A DNA stretch of 64,000 nucleotides from DTWD01 sp963662965 (GTDB taxonomy: Bacteria > Acidobacteriota > Vicinamibacteria > Vicinamibacterales > UBA8438), in contig OY759970.1 in NCBI GenBank assembly GCA_963662965.1, forward strand, positions 3,224,001 to 3,288,000, given 5' to 3'. This document shows, in pieces, positions 26,565 to 38,094 of this stretch. Position 1 is the first letter of the stretch, and each line of letters begins with the position of its first letter. Position numbers and translations under genes: made by a program. The notes under the pieces were generated by a model. That model saw only the letters and a program-made list of their open reading frames with translations. It did not search any database and was not told where the DNA came from.

Positions 26565-27748
26565 ATGATCGCATCCCCGTCCGTCGCCGCCGGTCGCGCC
26601 GTCACGCGACGGACCGCTTTGCGGTGGGGCGGCAAGGCGGCGCTTGGGGCCGCCCTCGTCGGTGGCGCCGGCTGCTCCGCCCGTACCGGATCGGCACTCG
26701 CTGACCCGCGTCGCCGCCTGCTCGCTCCCGTCAACGTGTCGTGGGACCGGATCATTCGGCGGGTCGTGGGGCTGCGGCCGTTTCGCCCGTCCGGCTTCGT
26801 GGTACGCGCCGATCGTCTCGGCGATCAGGTCGTCGTGCACAACTACGGGCACGGCGGCGGCGGCATCACGTTGTCGTGGGGGACGTCCGAGCTCGCCGCG
26901 CGTGAAGCCGACGCGGCAGCGTCAGCGGGAGAGCGTCGCGCCGCGGTCCTCGGCTGCGGGGTGGTTTCGGCCTGACGACCGCCCGGCTCCTGCAGCGGCG
27001 GGGGTGGACGGTCACCATCTATGCGCGCGATCTTCCGCCGCGGACGACGTCCAACGTCGCGGGAGGCCAGTGGACCCCGTCGTCAGTCTTCGATACCGAG
27101 GCGGTGACGCCGGCGTTCAACGACCAGTTCATGCAGGCGACGCGGCTCGCCTTTCGGTACTACCAGGATCTGGCCGGTCCCGAGTATGGCGTCCGGTGGA
27201 TCGACAACTACTATCTGTCGGATGAGCCGCCGTCTAACGAGGATGCGGACGAGCCGGACCTGTTCGACTCGATGCCCGATGTCTTTCCCGACGCGACCGA
27301 GCTGACCGCCGACGAGCATCCGTTCGATGTGCGCCATGTGCGCCGCGTGCGGACGATGTTGATCGAACCGGCGACCTACCTGAACGCGCTGCTACGGGAT
27401 GTGCGCATCGCCGGGGGGAGCGTCGTCGTCGGCGAAATTCGAGATCGGGCAGAGGTGGCGGCGCTTCCCGAACGGGTCGTGATCAACTGCACCGGCCTCG
27501 GCGCGGCCGCCCTCTTCGGCGACGATCAGCTGATGCCGGTCAAGGGACAGCTGACGTTCTTGTTTCCGCAGCCCGAGGTCGACTACATCGTCGTCGCCGA
27601 CGGCCTCTACATGTTTCCGCGCTCCGACGGCATCTTGCTCGGCGGCACCTTCGAGCGGGGCGACAGCAGTCTCACGCTCAACTCGGCGGCCGAGCGTCGA
27701 ATCGTCGAAGGTCACCGTCGCCTGTTCGCGTCGATGCGCACCCGCTAA
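26565..27748 (+). pseudogene. Circularly permuted D-amino-acid-oxidase-like FAD protein, frameshifted
   Basis: About 390 residues once a frameshift near 26957-26970 is bridged. The N-terminus has a twin-arginine signal ('VTRRTALRWGGKAALGAALV') and then 'VVVHNYGHGGGGITLSWG', which in normal D-amino-acid oxidases is the C-terminal end. Only after that comes the FAD Rossmann start 'AAVLGCGVV...GLTTARLLQRRG', then 'NVAGGQWTPSSVF', 'CTGLGAAALFGD' and 'MFPRSDGILLGGTFERG'. So the fold order is permuted, with the protein ending where a normal one would reach its final strand. Restoring one G in a GG run gives the continuous motif G-C-G-V-V-S-G-L-T-T. The change sits in a homopolymer, so the gene may be intact in reality. 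Predicted exported via Tat. Confidence 0.75.
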
Positions 27749-27759
27749 GCTCTCACGCG

Positions 27760-28266
27760 ATGTCTTCTTCCGACGTCTCTCTCCACATTGCCCCCGCCAC
27801 GTCGGCCGATGTGCCGGTGATTCTCGGTCTGATTCGCGAGCTGGCCGACTACGAGCGGATGTCCGATCAGGTGGTGGCGACCGAGGCCGATCTCGAGCGG
27901 TCGCTGTTCTCCGACGCGCCGCACGCCGAGGCGGTTATTGCCAGGCTCGACGGCGCGCCGGCGGGGTTTGCCCTGTTCTTCCATAGCTTCTCGACCTTCG
28001 TCGGGCGCCCTGGCTTGTATCTCGAGGACCTCTTCGTCAAGCCGGTCTATCGCGGGCGTGGCGTTGGCCGTCGGTTGCTGGCCTATCTCGCGAAGCTCGC
28101 CGTCGACCGTGGTTGTGGACGTTTCGAGTGGTCGGTTCTCGACTGGAACGAGCTGGCGATCGCGACGTACCGGAAGGCGGGCGCGGTGCCGATGGACGAG
28201 TGGACGGTCTACCGGGTGACCGACGAGGCGCTGCACGCGCTGGCGGCGGAGGCGCCAGACTCGTGA
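27760..28266 (+). CDS. GNAT acetyltransferase (diamine acetyltransferase-like)
   Basis: A 168-residue GNAT protein. The acetyl-CoA loop is 'VYRGRGVGRRLLAYLA' and 'LYLEDLFVKP' and 'GRFEWSVLDWNELAIATYRK' are the beta-strand landmarks of the spermidine/spermine or thialysine acetyltransferase-like subgroup. The substrate, likely an amine, is inferred from that subgroup. It ends in a GTGA overlap with the methyltransferase gene, and starts 11 bp after the oxidase-like gene, so these form one operon through to the alcohol dehydrogenase. Confidence 0.9.
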   Translation: MSSSDVSLHIAPATSADVPVILGLIRELADYERMSDQVVATEADLERSLFSDAPHAEAVIARLDGAPAGFALFFHSFSTFVGRPGLYLEDLFVKPVYRGRGVGRRLLAYLAKLAVDRGCGRFEWSVLDWNELAIATYRKAGAVPMDEWTVYRVTDEALHALAAEAPDS

Positions 28267-28982
28267 GTGGCGGCGGTCTGACGTCGGATGATCGCCGGGC
28301 GCTCGCCGAGCAGATCGACTACTACCGCGCACGCGCGCCCGAGTACGACGACTGGTTTTATCGCCGAGGGCAGCACGACCACGGGCCGGAGTTGAATCGC
28401 GCGTGGCACATCGAGGTCGCCGAGCTGCGCGACGCGCTCGACGCGGCGCAGCCATCGGGCCGCGTCCTCGAGCTGGCGGGTGGGACAGGGCTCTGGACCG
28501 AACGGCTCGCCCCCCACGCGTCCGAGATGCTGTGTGTCGACGTCTCGCCAGAGGTGATTGAGCTGAACCGGCGCCGCGTCGGCGCCTCGCACGTTCGCTA
28601 CGTGAACGCCAATCTCTTCAGCTGGCAGCCGACCGAGCGGTACGACTTCGTCTTCTTCGGATTCTGGCTGTCGCACGTGCCGACCGCCTGGTTCATCCCG
28701 TTCTGGGCGATGGTGGCGCGCTGTCTGACGCCGGACGGGCGGGTCTTCTTCGTCGATAGCCGGTATCATCCGGCCTCGCGCGCCGTCGACCACGTGACGG
28801 GCGACCCGTCGGCGACGCGCACTCGCCGGCGTCTCCAAAATGGGCGCGAGTTCGACATCGTGAAAATCTTCTACCCACCCGATGACCTCGAGCGCCAGCT
28901 GTCGGCCCTCGGCTGGCGCGGCCGCGTGCAGGTGACGGCGAACTTCTTTCTCTATGGCGAACTGAAGCCGATATGTAGATGA
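28263..28982 (+). CDS. Class I SAM-dependent methyltransferase
   Basis: A 239-residue methyltransferase with motif I 'RVLELAGGTGLWTERLA', the acidic strand 'EMLCVDVSPEVIELN' and the post-motif strand 'YDFVFFGFWLSHVP'. The N-terminal 'QIDYYRARAPEYDDWFYRRG' is typical of small-molecule methyltransferases. Substrate is unknown. GTG 28263 overlaps the GNAT stop (GTGA), and its own TGA overlaps the next ATG (ATGA at 28979-28982), so translation is coupled on both sides. Confidence 0.9.
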   Translation: MSGGGLTSDDRRALAEQIDYYRARAPEYDDWFYRRGQHDHGPELNRAWHIEVAELRDALDAAQPSGRVLELAGGTGLWTERLAPHASEMLCVDVSPEVIELNRRRVGASHVRYVNANLFSWQPTERYDFVFFGFWLSHVPTAWFIPFWAMVARCLTPDGRVFFVDSRYHPASRAVDHVTGDPSATRTRRRLQNGREFDIVKIFYPPDDLERQLSALGWRGRVQVTANFFLYGELKPICR

Positions 28983-30031
28983 CTGTCTATGAATTGACCG
29001 CGTTCGGACAGCCGCTCGCGCGCCGCGAGAGCACACCTCCAGAGCCGCGCGGCTCAGAGGTGCTCCTTCGTGTCGATGCCTGCGGCGTCTGCCACAGCGA
29101 TGTTCATCTGTATGACGGCTACTTCGACCTTGGAAACAGTCGACGGCTCGACCTGGCCAGGGGCCGCGAGCTGCCGCTCACACTCGGGCACGAGATTGCC
29201 GGCGAGGTGATGGCGTGCGGCCCGGAAGCGGTCGACGCGGCGGTCGGAGACAGCCGCGTCGTCTATCCATGGCACGGCTGCGGGGCCTGTGCCGTCTGCG
29301 CGCGTGGCGACGAGCACCAGTGCGGCACGCCGCAACAGCTCGGGGTAAACGCCTCGGGAGGCTTCGCCGACCACGTGCTGGTGCCGCATCCGCGCTATCT
29401 GTTCGACTACGGACCGGCTGACCCGTCGCTGGCCGCGACGTATGCCTGTTCGGGGCTGACCGCGTACGGCGCCCTGCGCAAGGTGGCGCCGTCGGACGGT
29501 GCCACCAAGTCACTGCTCATCGTGGGCCTTGGCGGCCTCGGCCTCGCGGCGGTGAGCCTGGCGCCCTCGGTCGGTCCATTCGAGATCATCGGCGCCGACA
29601 TCGATGACGCCCGCCTCCAGGTGGCGCGAGAGCGCGGCGTGGTCGAGACGGTCAACACGCAGGAGCCCGACGCGGCGAAGCAGGTCAAGCGGCGCACCGG
29701 TGGCGGCGTCGCTGCGGCGATCGATTTCGTTGGATCCGAGCAGTCGGCGTCGTTCGCCGTAAGCGCCCTCGCCCTCGGCGGGACACCGGTGGTGGTCGGC
29801 CTGTTCGGCGGATCGCTGGCGCTCTCGCTGCCGCTCCTACCGCTCAAGCAGCTGTCGATCCGAGGGTCTTACGTCGGCAGTTTGCCGGAGATGGCGGCGC
29901 TGATGGCGCTGGTGCGGTCGGGGCAGGTGCCCCCGTTGCCGGTGACACAACGCCCGCTGGCCGAGGCGCAGCAGTCGCTCGACGATCTGCGCGGCGGCCG
30001 CGTCGTCGGCCGTGTCGTCCTCCGCCCCTGA
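28979..30031 (+). CDS. Zinc-dependent alcohol dehydrogenase
   Basis: A 350-residue medium-chain dehydrogenase. The catalytic zinc ligands are in 'DACGVCHSDVHLYDG' and 'LGHEIAGEV'; the structural zinc cysteines are in 'HGCGACAVCARGDEHQC'. The NAD(P) Rossmann stretch is 'LLIVGLGGLGLAAVSLA'. It oxidises or reduces an alcohol/aldehyde, substrate unknown. It is the last gene of a run with a GNAT and a methyltransferase, all linked by 4-bp overlaps. The opposite-strand acyl ligase gene ends 22 bp after its stop. Confidence 0.92.
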   Translation: MTVYELTAFGQPLARRESTPPEPRGSEVLLRVDACGVCHSDVHLYDGYFDLGNSRRLDLARGRELPLTLGHEIAGEVMACGPEAVDAAVGDSRVVYPWHGCGACAVCARGDEHQCGTPQQLGVNASGGFADHVLVPHPRYLFDYGPADPSLAATYACSGLTAYGALRKVAPSDGATKSLLIVGLGGLGLAAVSLAPSVGPFEIIGADIDDARLQVARERGVVETVNTQEPDAAKQVKRRTGGGVAAAIDFVGSEQSASFAVSALALGGTPVVVGLFGGSLALSLPLLPLKQLSIRGSYVGSLPEMAALMALVRSGQVPPLPVTQRPLAEAQQSLDDLRGGRVVGRVVLRP

Positions 30032-30050
30032 GCCCGAAGCCCAAAGCCTC
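30030..30050. repeat. Short 'agccc' word repeat between convergent genes
   Basis: The tract gagcccgaagcccaaagcct repeats agccc/aagcc words across the junction of two convergent genes. It is the same type as the tracts at 1755-1812 and 50129-50153. Confidence 0.5.
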
Positions 30051-30053
30051 ATC

Positions 30054-32840
<2,787 letters not shown>

Positions 32841-32847
32841 CGGGCCT

Positions 32848-32853
32848 ATCTTA
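32848..32853 (-). promoter_or_regulatory. -10-like TAAGAT 7 bp before the acyl ligase ATG
   Basis: On the minus strand TAAGAT (32853 to 32848) is followed by exactly 7 bases and then the ATG at 32840, implying a leaderless transcript. It touches the edge of the GC-rich repeat, whose first bases lie just upstream. Confidence 0.4.
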
Positions 32854-32960
32854 GACGGGGCTGGCTGCCCCGAACCCCGCCGCGGTCACTCGCGGGGGCC
32901 CCATGCCCCGCTCCGTTCCCGCGGGGGCGCGCTGTGCGCGCCCTGGCTTTGGCCCCGTCT
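32853..32960. repeat. GC-rich palindromic element, full-length copy
   Basis: About 108 bp bounded by inverted ends agacggggc (32853-32861) and gccccgtct (32952-32960). Internal hairpins include ggggctggctgcccc and cgcgcgctgtgcgcgc. This looks like the complete form of the family found at 21931, 37252, 55562 and 61512. It has no coding capacity and resembles a small non-autonomous element or REP-type repeat. Confidence 0.75.
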
Positions 32961-32964
32961 TGAT

Positions 32965-33570
32965 TTACTTTACCGGCGGATCAATGCGGCGAATCGTGTT
33001 GATGAGGACGGTCTCGCGCGGCACGTCCATCATGTTGTCGACCCGTGTGGTGCGGACGCGGGAGATGTCGTCAACCACGTCCATCCCGTCGATCACCTCC
33101 CCGAATACGGCGTACCCGAATCTCTCGTTGGTCGAGTTGACGTGATTGAACTGCATGTTCTGGGAGGTGTTGATGAAGAACTGCGCGCGCGCCGAGTTGG
33201 GCGTGTTGAGCCGCGCCATGGCGATGGTGCCCCGCCGGTTCTGCAGGTTGTTCGTCGCCTCGTTGAGAATCGGTCCCCGGAGCCCCTCGGTCTTCGGCGT
33301 ATGGTCGGGGTTCATGCCGCCGCCCTGGATGATCATGTTGCGGATGACGCGATGAAAGATCGTGCCGTCGTAGTAGCCGTCCTGCACGTAGGTGAGGAAG
33401 TTGACGACCGAGACCCGCGCGCGGGGACGAAACAGCTCAATCGTAATGTCGCCCATCGAGGTTTCGATGACGACGTGCGGATTGGGCGGCGGGTCCTGTG
33501 CATGGGCCGGCGTCAGACCAACAACCACAACGAACAGGAGGACAGTGAGCGCAATAACCGGTCGCGTCAT
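32965..33570 (-). CDS. Secreted cyclophilin-type peptidylprolyl isomerase
   Basis: A 201-residue protein with a cleavable signal peptide (cleavage likely after 'THAPAHA'-type end, 'LTPAHAQD'). The cyclophilin core shows 'FHRVIRNMIIQGGG', 'GTIAMARLNTPNSARAQFFI' and 'FGYAVFGEVIDGMDVVD'. It would catalyse prolyl cis-trans isomerisation in the periplasm and help outer-membrane protein folding. A strong ribosome site aggaggt (33577-33583, minus strand) precedes ATG 33570. It lies 12 bp downstream of a paralogous cyclophilin, a tandem duplication. Confidence 0.93.
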   Translation of the reverse strand: MTRPVIALTVLLFVVVVGLTPAHAQDPPPNPHVVIETSMGDITIELFRPRARVSVVNFLTYVQDGYYDGTIFHRVIRNMIIQGGGMNPDHTPKTEGLRGPILNEATNNLQNRRGTIAMARLNTPNSARAQFFINTSQNMQFNHVNSTNERFGYAVFGEVIDGMDVVDDISRVRTTRVDNMMDVPRETVLINTIRRIDPPVK

Positions 33571-33582
33571 AACTCAGACCTC

Positions 33583-34149
33583 CTACTGCACCGTCACGGA
33601 GTTAATGGTGACCGGTTCGACCGGCACGTTTTCGTGTGGCCCCTGCCTGGTCGTCGCCACCTCGGCGATCTTGTCGACGACGTCCATTCCCTCGGTAACC
33701 CGTCCGAAGACGGCGTACCCGAAATTGGTTTGGTCTTTATGGTCGAGGCTGCGCGCGTTGTCGGCGTGGTTGATGAAGAACTGCGCCGTCGCGCTATCGA
33801 CCACGTTGGTGCGCGCCATCGCGATCGTGCCCCGCGCGTTGGTCACGCCGTTGTCGGCCTCGTTCTTGATCGGGGCGCGTGGGGTCTTCTCGGAAAGTTT
33901 TGCCGTCAACCCGCCGCCCTGAATCATGAAGCCTTCGATCACCCGGTGGAACACCGTGCCTTCGAAGAAGCTGTCGCTGGCGTACTGAAGGAAGTTCTCC
34001 ACCGTGATCGGCGCCTGATCCTGGAAGAGCTCGATCGTCAGGCTCCCCAGGCTCGTCTCCATCACGATGACCGGGTTCTGGGCCGAGGCGGTACCGGTTC
34101 CGAGGGTCATAGCGGCTACAATTCCAATGATTACGACCCGAAACGACAT
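33583..34149 (-). CDS. Secreted cyclophilin-type peptidylprolyl isomerase, paralogue
   Basis: A 188-residue cyclophilin with signal peptide ending near 'GTASAQNP'. Core motifs are 'FHRVIEGFMIQGGGL', 'GTIAMARTNVVDSATAQFFI' and 'FGYAVFGRVTEGMDVVDKIA'. It is clearly paralogous to the next gene downstream on the same strand, and together they probably form a two-gene operon. The region before its start holds two tandem 20-bp palindromic boxes (34191-34232) that may regulate it. The ribosome site is ggag about 9 bp before ATG 34149. Confidence 0.93.
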   Translation of the reverse strand: MSFRVVIIGIVAAMTLGTGTASAQNPVIVMETSLGSLTIELFQDQAPITVENFLQYASDSFFEGTVFHRVIEGFMIQGGGLTAKLSEKTPRAPIKNEADNGVTNARGTIAMARTNVVDSATAQFFINHADNARSLDHKDQTNFGYAVFGRVTEGMDVVDKIAEVATTRQGPHENVPVEPVTINSVTVQ

Positions 34150-34190
34150 GGTATCTGCTCCTTGCGGTCTCGCGCGCCGGCGTTCGCTCT

Positions 34191-34232
34191 AGATCCAAAA
34201 ACCAGAATCTCAAGATCCAATAATCAGGATCT
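34191..34232. promoter_or_regulatory. Tandem 20-bp boxes, possible operator
   Basis: Two similar boxes, agatccaaaaaccagaatct (34191-34210) and agatccaataatcaggatct (34213-34232), match at 17 of 20 positions and start 22 bp apart, about two helical turns. Each is an imperfect palindrome of the form agatcc-N8-gg/aatct. They lie in the 210-bp gap between the divergent cyclophilin and DUF349 genes. A regulator site is possible, but this organism also has meaningless word repeats. Confidence 0.4.
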
Positions 34233-34359
34233 GTAGAATGTGCGTTGCGACATCTGGGTGACCAGGGGCCGGACACGCGGGATTTCTGCGCACCGCGTCG
34301 CCGCCAAATTCGGTCCCGAGTATGCATAATCGACTAAAGCCTGTCCACTCTCGCACCTG

Positions 34360-37233
34360 ATGAAACTCCTGGAGAAGCTGCGCGCTCAGCCAGCCTGGCA
34401 GAGTGAGGACCCGTCGGTCCGCATGGATGCGGTTCGCCGTTTGCCCGATGATGACGACGCGGACGATGTGCTCCTGGACGTCGCGCGCGGTGATGCCGAC
34501 CCGCGGGTGCGGCGCGCCGCTATCGAACGGATGACCGACCTGGCTGGCCTCGTCTCCTTGCTTCAAGGAGCCGAGGTCGACGCCGACACCCGGAGCGCCG
34601 CCGTGGACGGTGTGCGTGACGTGGTGGTCGAGATGACGGACGTTGGCGCCGTTGGTGAGGCCCTTGGTGCGCTGACGGATGAGCGCGACCTCGGCGCGAT
34701 CGCCCGGTCGGCCGAGGCCGAGGCGGTCGGGCTCGCGGCGCTCGAACGGGTGGTGAACGACAAGACCTTGAGTGCGGTCGCCAGAAAAGCGAAGCACATG
34801 GTGGTGGCGCTCGAAGCGGTGCGCCGCTTGAGCGACCGGTCTGAGCTTCTGGCCGTCGCCATCAAGACCGACGACAAGGCGACCGCGTTGGCCGCCTACG
34901 AGCGATTGAGGGGCGACGACCCGGCCGATGCGGCGACACTCGATGAGATTGCGCGACGCGCGAAGCAGAAGGGGGTCGCCCGTCGCGCGCGTGAGGCGCG
35001 CCAAGCGATCGACGCACAGGTCGACGCGTCGCCGGCGTCGGTGGTCGAGGACCGGTCGGATGCCGCCCAATCGCTCTGTGGGGCCGTCGAGCAGCTGGCG
35101 ACATCCGTCGCCGCACTTGACGACGGTCGGCGCGCACTCGACGCCGCGGTCGAGGCGTGGTCACGGCTCGAGGGACCGATCGATGCCGACGTCACCGATC
35201 GCTTCGCGTCTGGCCGACGCGCGGTTGAGGATCGGCTCTTGGCGCTCGACGCAGTGTCCGCCGAGGCACAGCGTGCGACCGAGCAGCGGTCGACCGCCCA
35301 ATCGGCTCGCGCCACGTTATGCCTCCGCGTCGAACAGCTCGATGGCGACGCGGCGCTTGACACATTGCGCGGTCTGCGCGCCGAGTGGGAAGCGCTCGAG
35401 GCGCCGGCCGATCCCGGCGCTGAGACCGTGGCGTCGCTGGCCGGCCTGACCGCGCGGTTCGAGGCGGCGGTGACCGCTTGTGAGGAGCGTTATACGAGAT
35501 TTACTGCGTCGCGCGCGCACGTCGAGTCGCTCGAGCCGCTCGTGGCCGAGCTGGAGCAGCTCGTGGCGACAGGCGAGTCGGACGCGGTCCGGAAGGGGTG
35601 GGCCACGCTCGACCAGCGGTGGCGCCACGCGGTGACGGAGCTGAACGACGCACACACGCACGACGCCACCCTGACCGCGCTCCGCGATCGCAAGCGCGCC
35701 GTCGATCAGCGCCGTAAGTCGCTCGAGGCTGAGGCGAAAGGGGCGCGCGAAGAGACGTCGCGACAGAATCTGACGCGCCTTCAAAGGCTGGCCCAGAGCG
35801 TCGAGTCCGCGGTCAAGAACGAAAAACTCCAGCTCGGAGACGCCGAACGGCGACTGCGGCAGGCTCGACAGGCGCTCGATTCGCTGCCGCCGCTGCCGAC
35901 GCGTCGTGACCGGAAAGCGATCGTGCGCACGCTGCGCGAGGGGACGACCGCGCTGCTGGGCCGGGTGCGCGAGCTCCGCGACTTCGCTGACTGGCAGCGT
36001 TGGGCGAATCTTGGGATTCAGGAAGATCTCTGTCGTCAAATGGAGGTGCTCGCCTCCCCGCCTGAGGCGGCCACGCCGCCGAGCGACGCCGAGGTTGCGA
36101 AGACGTTCCGCGAGCTGATGAATCGGTGGCGTGAGGTGGCCGATGCTCCGCGCGAGAAGGGCCAGGCGCTTTGGCAGTGCTTCAAGAAGGCGCACGACGT
36201 GGTCTATCCGCGCTGTGAAGCCTTTTTTGCCACCCAAAAGGCCGAGCGTGAAAAGAATCGTGAGCGGCGCCTGGCACTCGTAGTCGAGGCCGAACGGCTG
36301 CGCGAGTCGACAGACTGGATCAAGACCGCGTCTCGGCTCACCGCGCTGCAGGCGGAGTGGAAGGCGCTCGGTCCCGCACCCCGGAAGGATCAGCGCGAGT
36401 TGTGGGATCGGTTCCGGACCGCGTGTAGCGCGTTCTTTACGCGCCGAAAGGCCGACCTGTCGGAGCGTAAGCGCCAATGGGGCGACAACCTCAAGCAGAA
36501 GGAAGCGTTGTGCGTGCGTATCGACGCGCTCGGCGACGTTGACGATGTGCCCGCGGCGATTGAAGAAGCCAAGAAGCTGCAGGCGGAATGGAAGAACATC
36601 GGTCCGGTGCGTCGGAACAAGTCGGACGCCATCTGGGCACGGTTTCGGGCGGGATGTGACAGTGTCTTCGACCGCGCGAAGGAAGGCGAGCGCAAGGCGG
36701 CCGCCGAGCGGATCGCCGCGCGTGAGGCGCTGTGCGTCGAGCTCGAGGCGTTGCTCGCGGAGCCGGCAGACGGGCTGGCCGATCAAGTACGCGCGATTCA
36801 AGCGCGGTGGCAGCAGTCACCCGATGTGCCGCCCGATGTCCGGCGGAAGCTCTCGGCACGTTTTGGACAGACGATCGCACGCCTCGTGGAGACGCATCCC
36901 GCGGAGTTCAGCGGGACCGATCTCGACCCGGCGCGGAAGCTCAAGCAGCTCCACACGCTCTGCGAGCGGGCGGAGGCGCTGGTGCCGGCCGAGGCACTCG
37001 ACAAGGCGGGAGCGTCGCCGGCAGAGATCCTCGCGAAGAAATGGCGCCAGCAACTGGCGTCCAACACGATGGGGGCGCGCGTCGACGACGGGGCGAAACG
37101 CCGCGCCGCGCTCGACGAGGTCAAGCGTCTCCAGGTCGAGCGCCGCCGGCTGGGGCAGGTGACCGGCAAGGAGGCGTCGACGCTCCACGTACGTTTTCAA
37201 CGCGCGTACGACCGCGCCGTCCAGAAGAACTAG
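34360..37233 (+). CDS. Large DUF349 coiled-coil protein
   Basis: A 957-residue cytoplasmic protein, strongly helical and charged. The first ~230 residues have HEAT-like repeats ('LLDVARGDADPRVRRAAIERM'-like pattern). The middle is coiled coil, and from about residue 530 there are several DUF349 units of ~75 residues, each with a conserved Trp and 'FF' pairing: 'LMNRWREVADAPREKGQALW', 'LQAEWKALGPAPRKDQRELW', 'LQAEWKNIGPVRRNKSDAIW'. DUF349 proteins are widespread and poorly characterised. There is no signal peptide. The upstream gap carries the tandem boxes at 34191-34232. Confidence 0.85.
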   Translation: MKLLEKLRAQPAWQSEDPSVRMDAVRRLPDDDDADDVLLDVARGDADPRVRRAAIERMTDLAGLVSLLQGAEVDADTRSAAVDGVRDVVVEMTDVGAVGEALGALTDERDLGAIARSAEAEAVGLAALERVVNDKTLSAVARKAKHMVVALEAVRRLSDRSELLAVAIKTDDKATALAAYERLRGDDPADAATLDEIARRAKQKGVARRAREARQAIDAQVDASPASVVEDRSDAAQSLCGAVEQLATSVAALDDGRRALDAAVEAWSRLEGPIDADVTDRFASGRRAVEDRLLALDAVSAEAQRATEQRSTAQSARATLCLRVEQLDGDAALDTLRGLRAEWEALEAPADPGAETVASLAGLTARFEAAVTACEERYTRFTASRAHVESLEPLVAELEQLVATGESDAVRKGWATLDQRWRHAVTELNDAHTHDATLTALRDRKRAVDQRRKSLEAEAKGAREETSRQNLTRLQRLAQSVESAVKNEKLQLGDAERRLRQARQALDSLPPLPTRRDRKAIVRTLREGTTALLGRVRELRDFADWQRWANLGIQEDLCRQMEVLASPPEAATPPSDAEVAKTFRELMNRWREVADAPREKGQALWQCFKKAHDVVYPRCEAFFATQKAEREKNRERRLALVVEAERLRESTDWIKTASRLTALQAEWKALGPAPRKDQRELWDRFRTACSAFFTRRKADLSERKRQWGDNLKQKEALCVRIDALGDVDDVPAAIEEAKKLQAEWKNIGPVRRNKSDAIWARFRAGCDSVFDRAKEGERKAAAERIAAREALCVELEALLAEPADGLADQVRAIQARWQQSPDVPPDVRRKLSARFGQTIARLVETHPAEFSGTDLDPARKLKQLHTLCERAEALVPAEALDKAGASPAEILAKKWRQQLASNTMGARVDDGAKRRAALDEVKRLQVERRRLGQVTGKEASTLHVRFQRAYDRAVQKN

Positions 37234-37251
37234 GCGGTCCTGACCTAATCA

Positions 37252-37326
37252 GATGGGGCCTGCGGCCCCAAACCCCGCCGCTGTCACGCGCGCGGGCCCC
37301 ATTGCCCCGCTCCGTGCCCGCGGGGG
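37252..37326. repeat. GC-rich palindromic element, right end missing
   Basis: About 75 bp aligned with the left two thirds of the copy at 32853-32960: gatggggcctgcggccccaa, then the ccccgccg..gcgggccccat and gctccgtgcccgcggggg blocks. At 37327 the similarity stops and the 5'-truncated UnbV relic begins, so the element's end coincides with a genome breakpoint. Confidence 0.65.
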
Positions 37327-38094
37327 TCTACGTGGCCAACGACGGGAAGGAGAACCTGCTCTGGATGAACCGCGGCGACGGAACCCTCGAAAACCGCGGG
37401 CTGATCTCGGGGACCGCCGTCAGCGGCGACGGCCGGACGGAAGCGAGCATGGGGGTCGACGCCGGCGACTTCGACAACGATGGTGACGAAGATCTGTGTT
37501 GAAGCATCTCCCGGCCGAGGGGAACAACCTGTACGTGAACCTGGGCGAGGGGCTCTTCGAGGGTCGCAGCGCGCGGTCGGGTCTCGGTCCGGGAAGCCTC
37601 GGCTACAGCGGGTTCGTCGCGGCGTGGGTCAACTACGACAACGATGGCTGGCTCGACGTCCTGGCGGTCAACGGGGCGATCGAAGCGGCGAAGGACCGCG
37701 CCGATGAGCCGTTTCCCTACGACGAGCGCAACTTGCTGTTCCGCAACCTCGGAGACGGGCGATTCGAGGACGTGAGCGCTCAGGCGGGGGCTGCCTTCTC
37801 GCTGTCGGAGATCAGCCGCGGCGCGGCGTTCGGCGACGTCGACAACGACGCGACATCGATGTGCTGGTGGGCAACCTGAACGGGCCGGCGCGCTTGCTAG
37901 TGAACCAGATCGGGAACAGTCGGACCTGGGTCGGGCTGAGCCTGGTTGGGGCGGACGGGCGCCCCGTGCTCGGCGCGACGGCCGAGTCGCCGCAGATCCG
38001 CGTCCGCTGGCCGGGTCGCGGTACCGACGTCTGGAACGCGGTGCCGCTCGAGCGGTGGACGACGTTGCGCGAAGGCGAGGGTGAGTCACGATGA
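37327..38094 (+). pseudogene. Truncated, frameshifted CRTAC1/ASPIC-UnbV-type protein
   Basis: Fragments in three frames join into an FG-GAP/VCBS plus ASPIC/UnbV protein: 'VDAGDFDNDGDEDL' (to 37498), then 'GFVAAWVNYDNDGWLDVLAV' and 'RNLLFRNLGDGRFEDVSAQ', then 'LLVNQIGNSRTWVGLSLVG' to the stop at 38094. The family normally has ~300 more residues at the N-terminus, so the gene is cut, with the GC-rich repeat directly at the cut. Frame changes near 37497 and 37850 each fit loss of one base, the second in a GG run. The end overlaps the TPR relic start as ATGA, the usual UnbV-TPR pairing. Confidence 0.75.
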
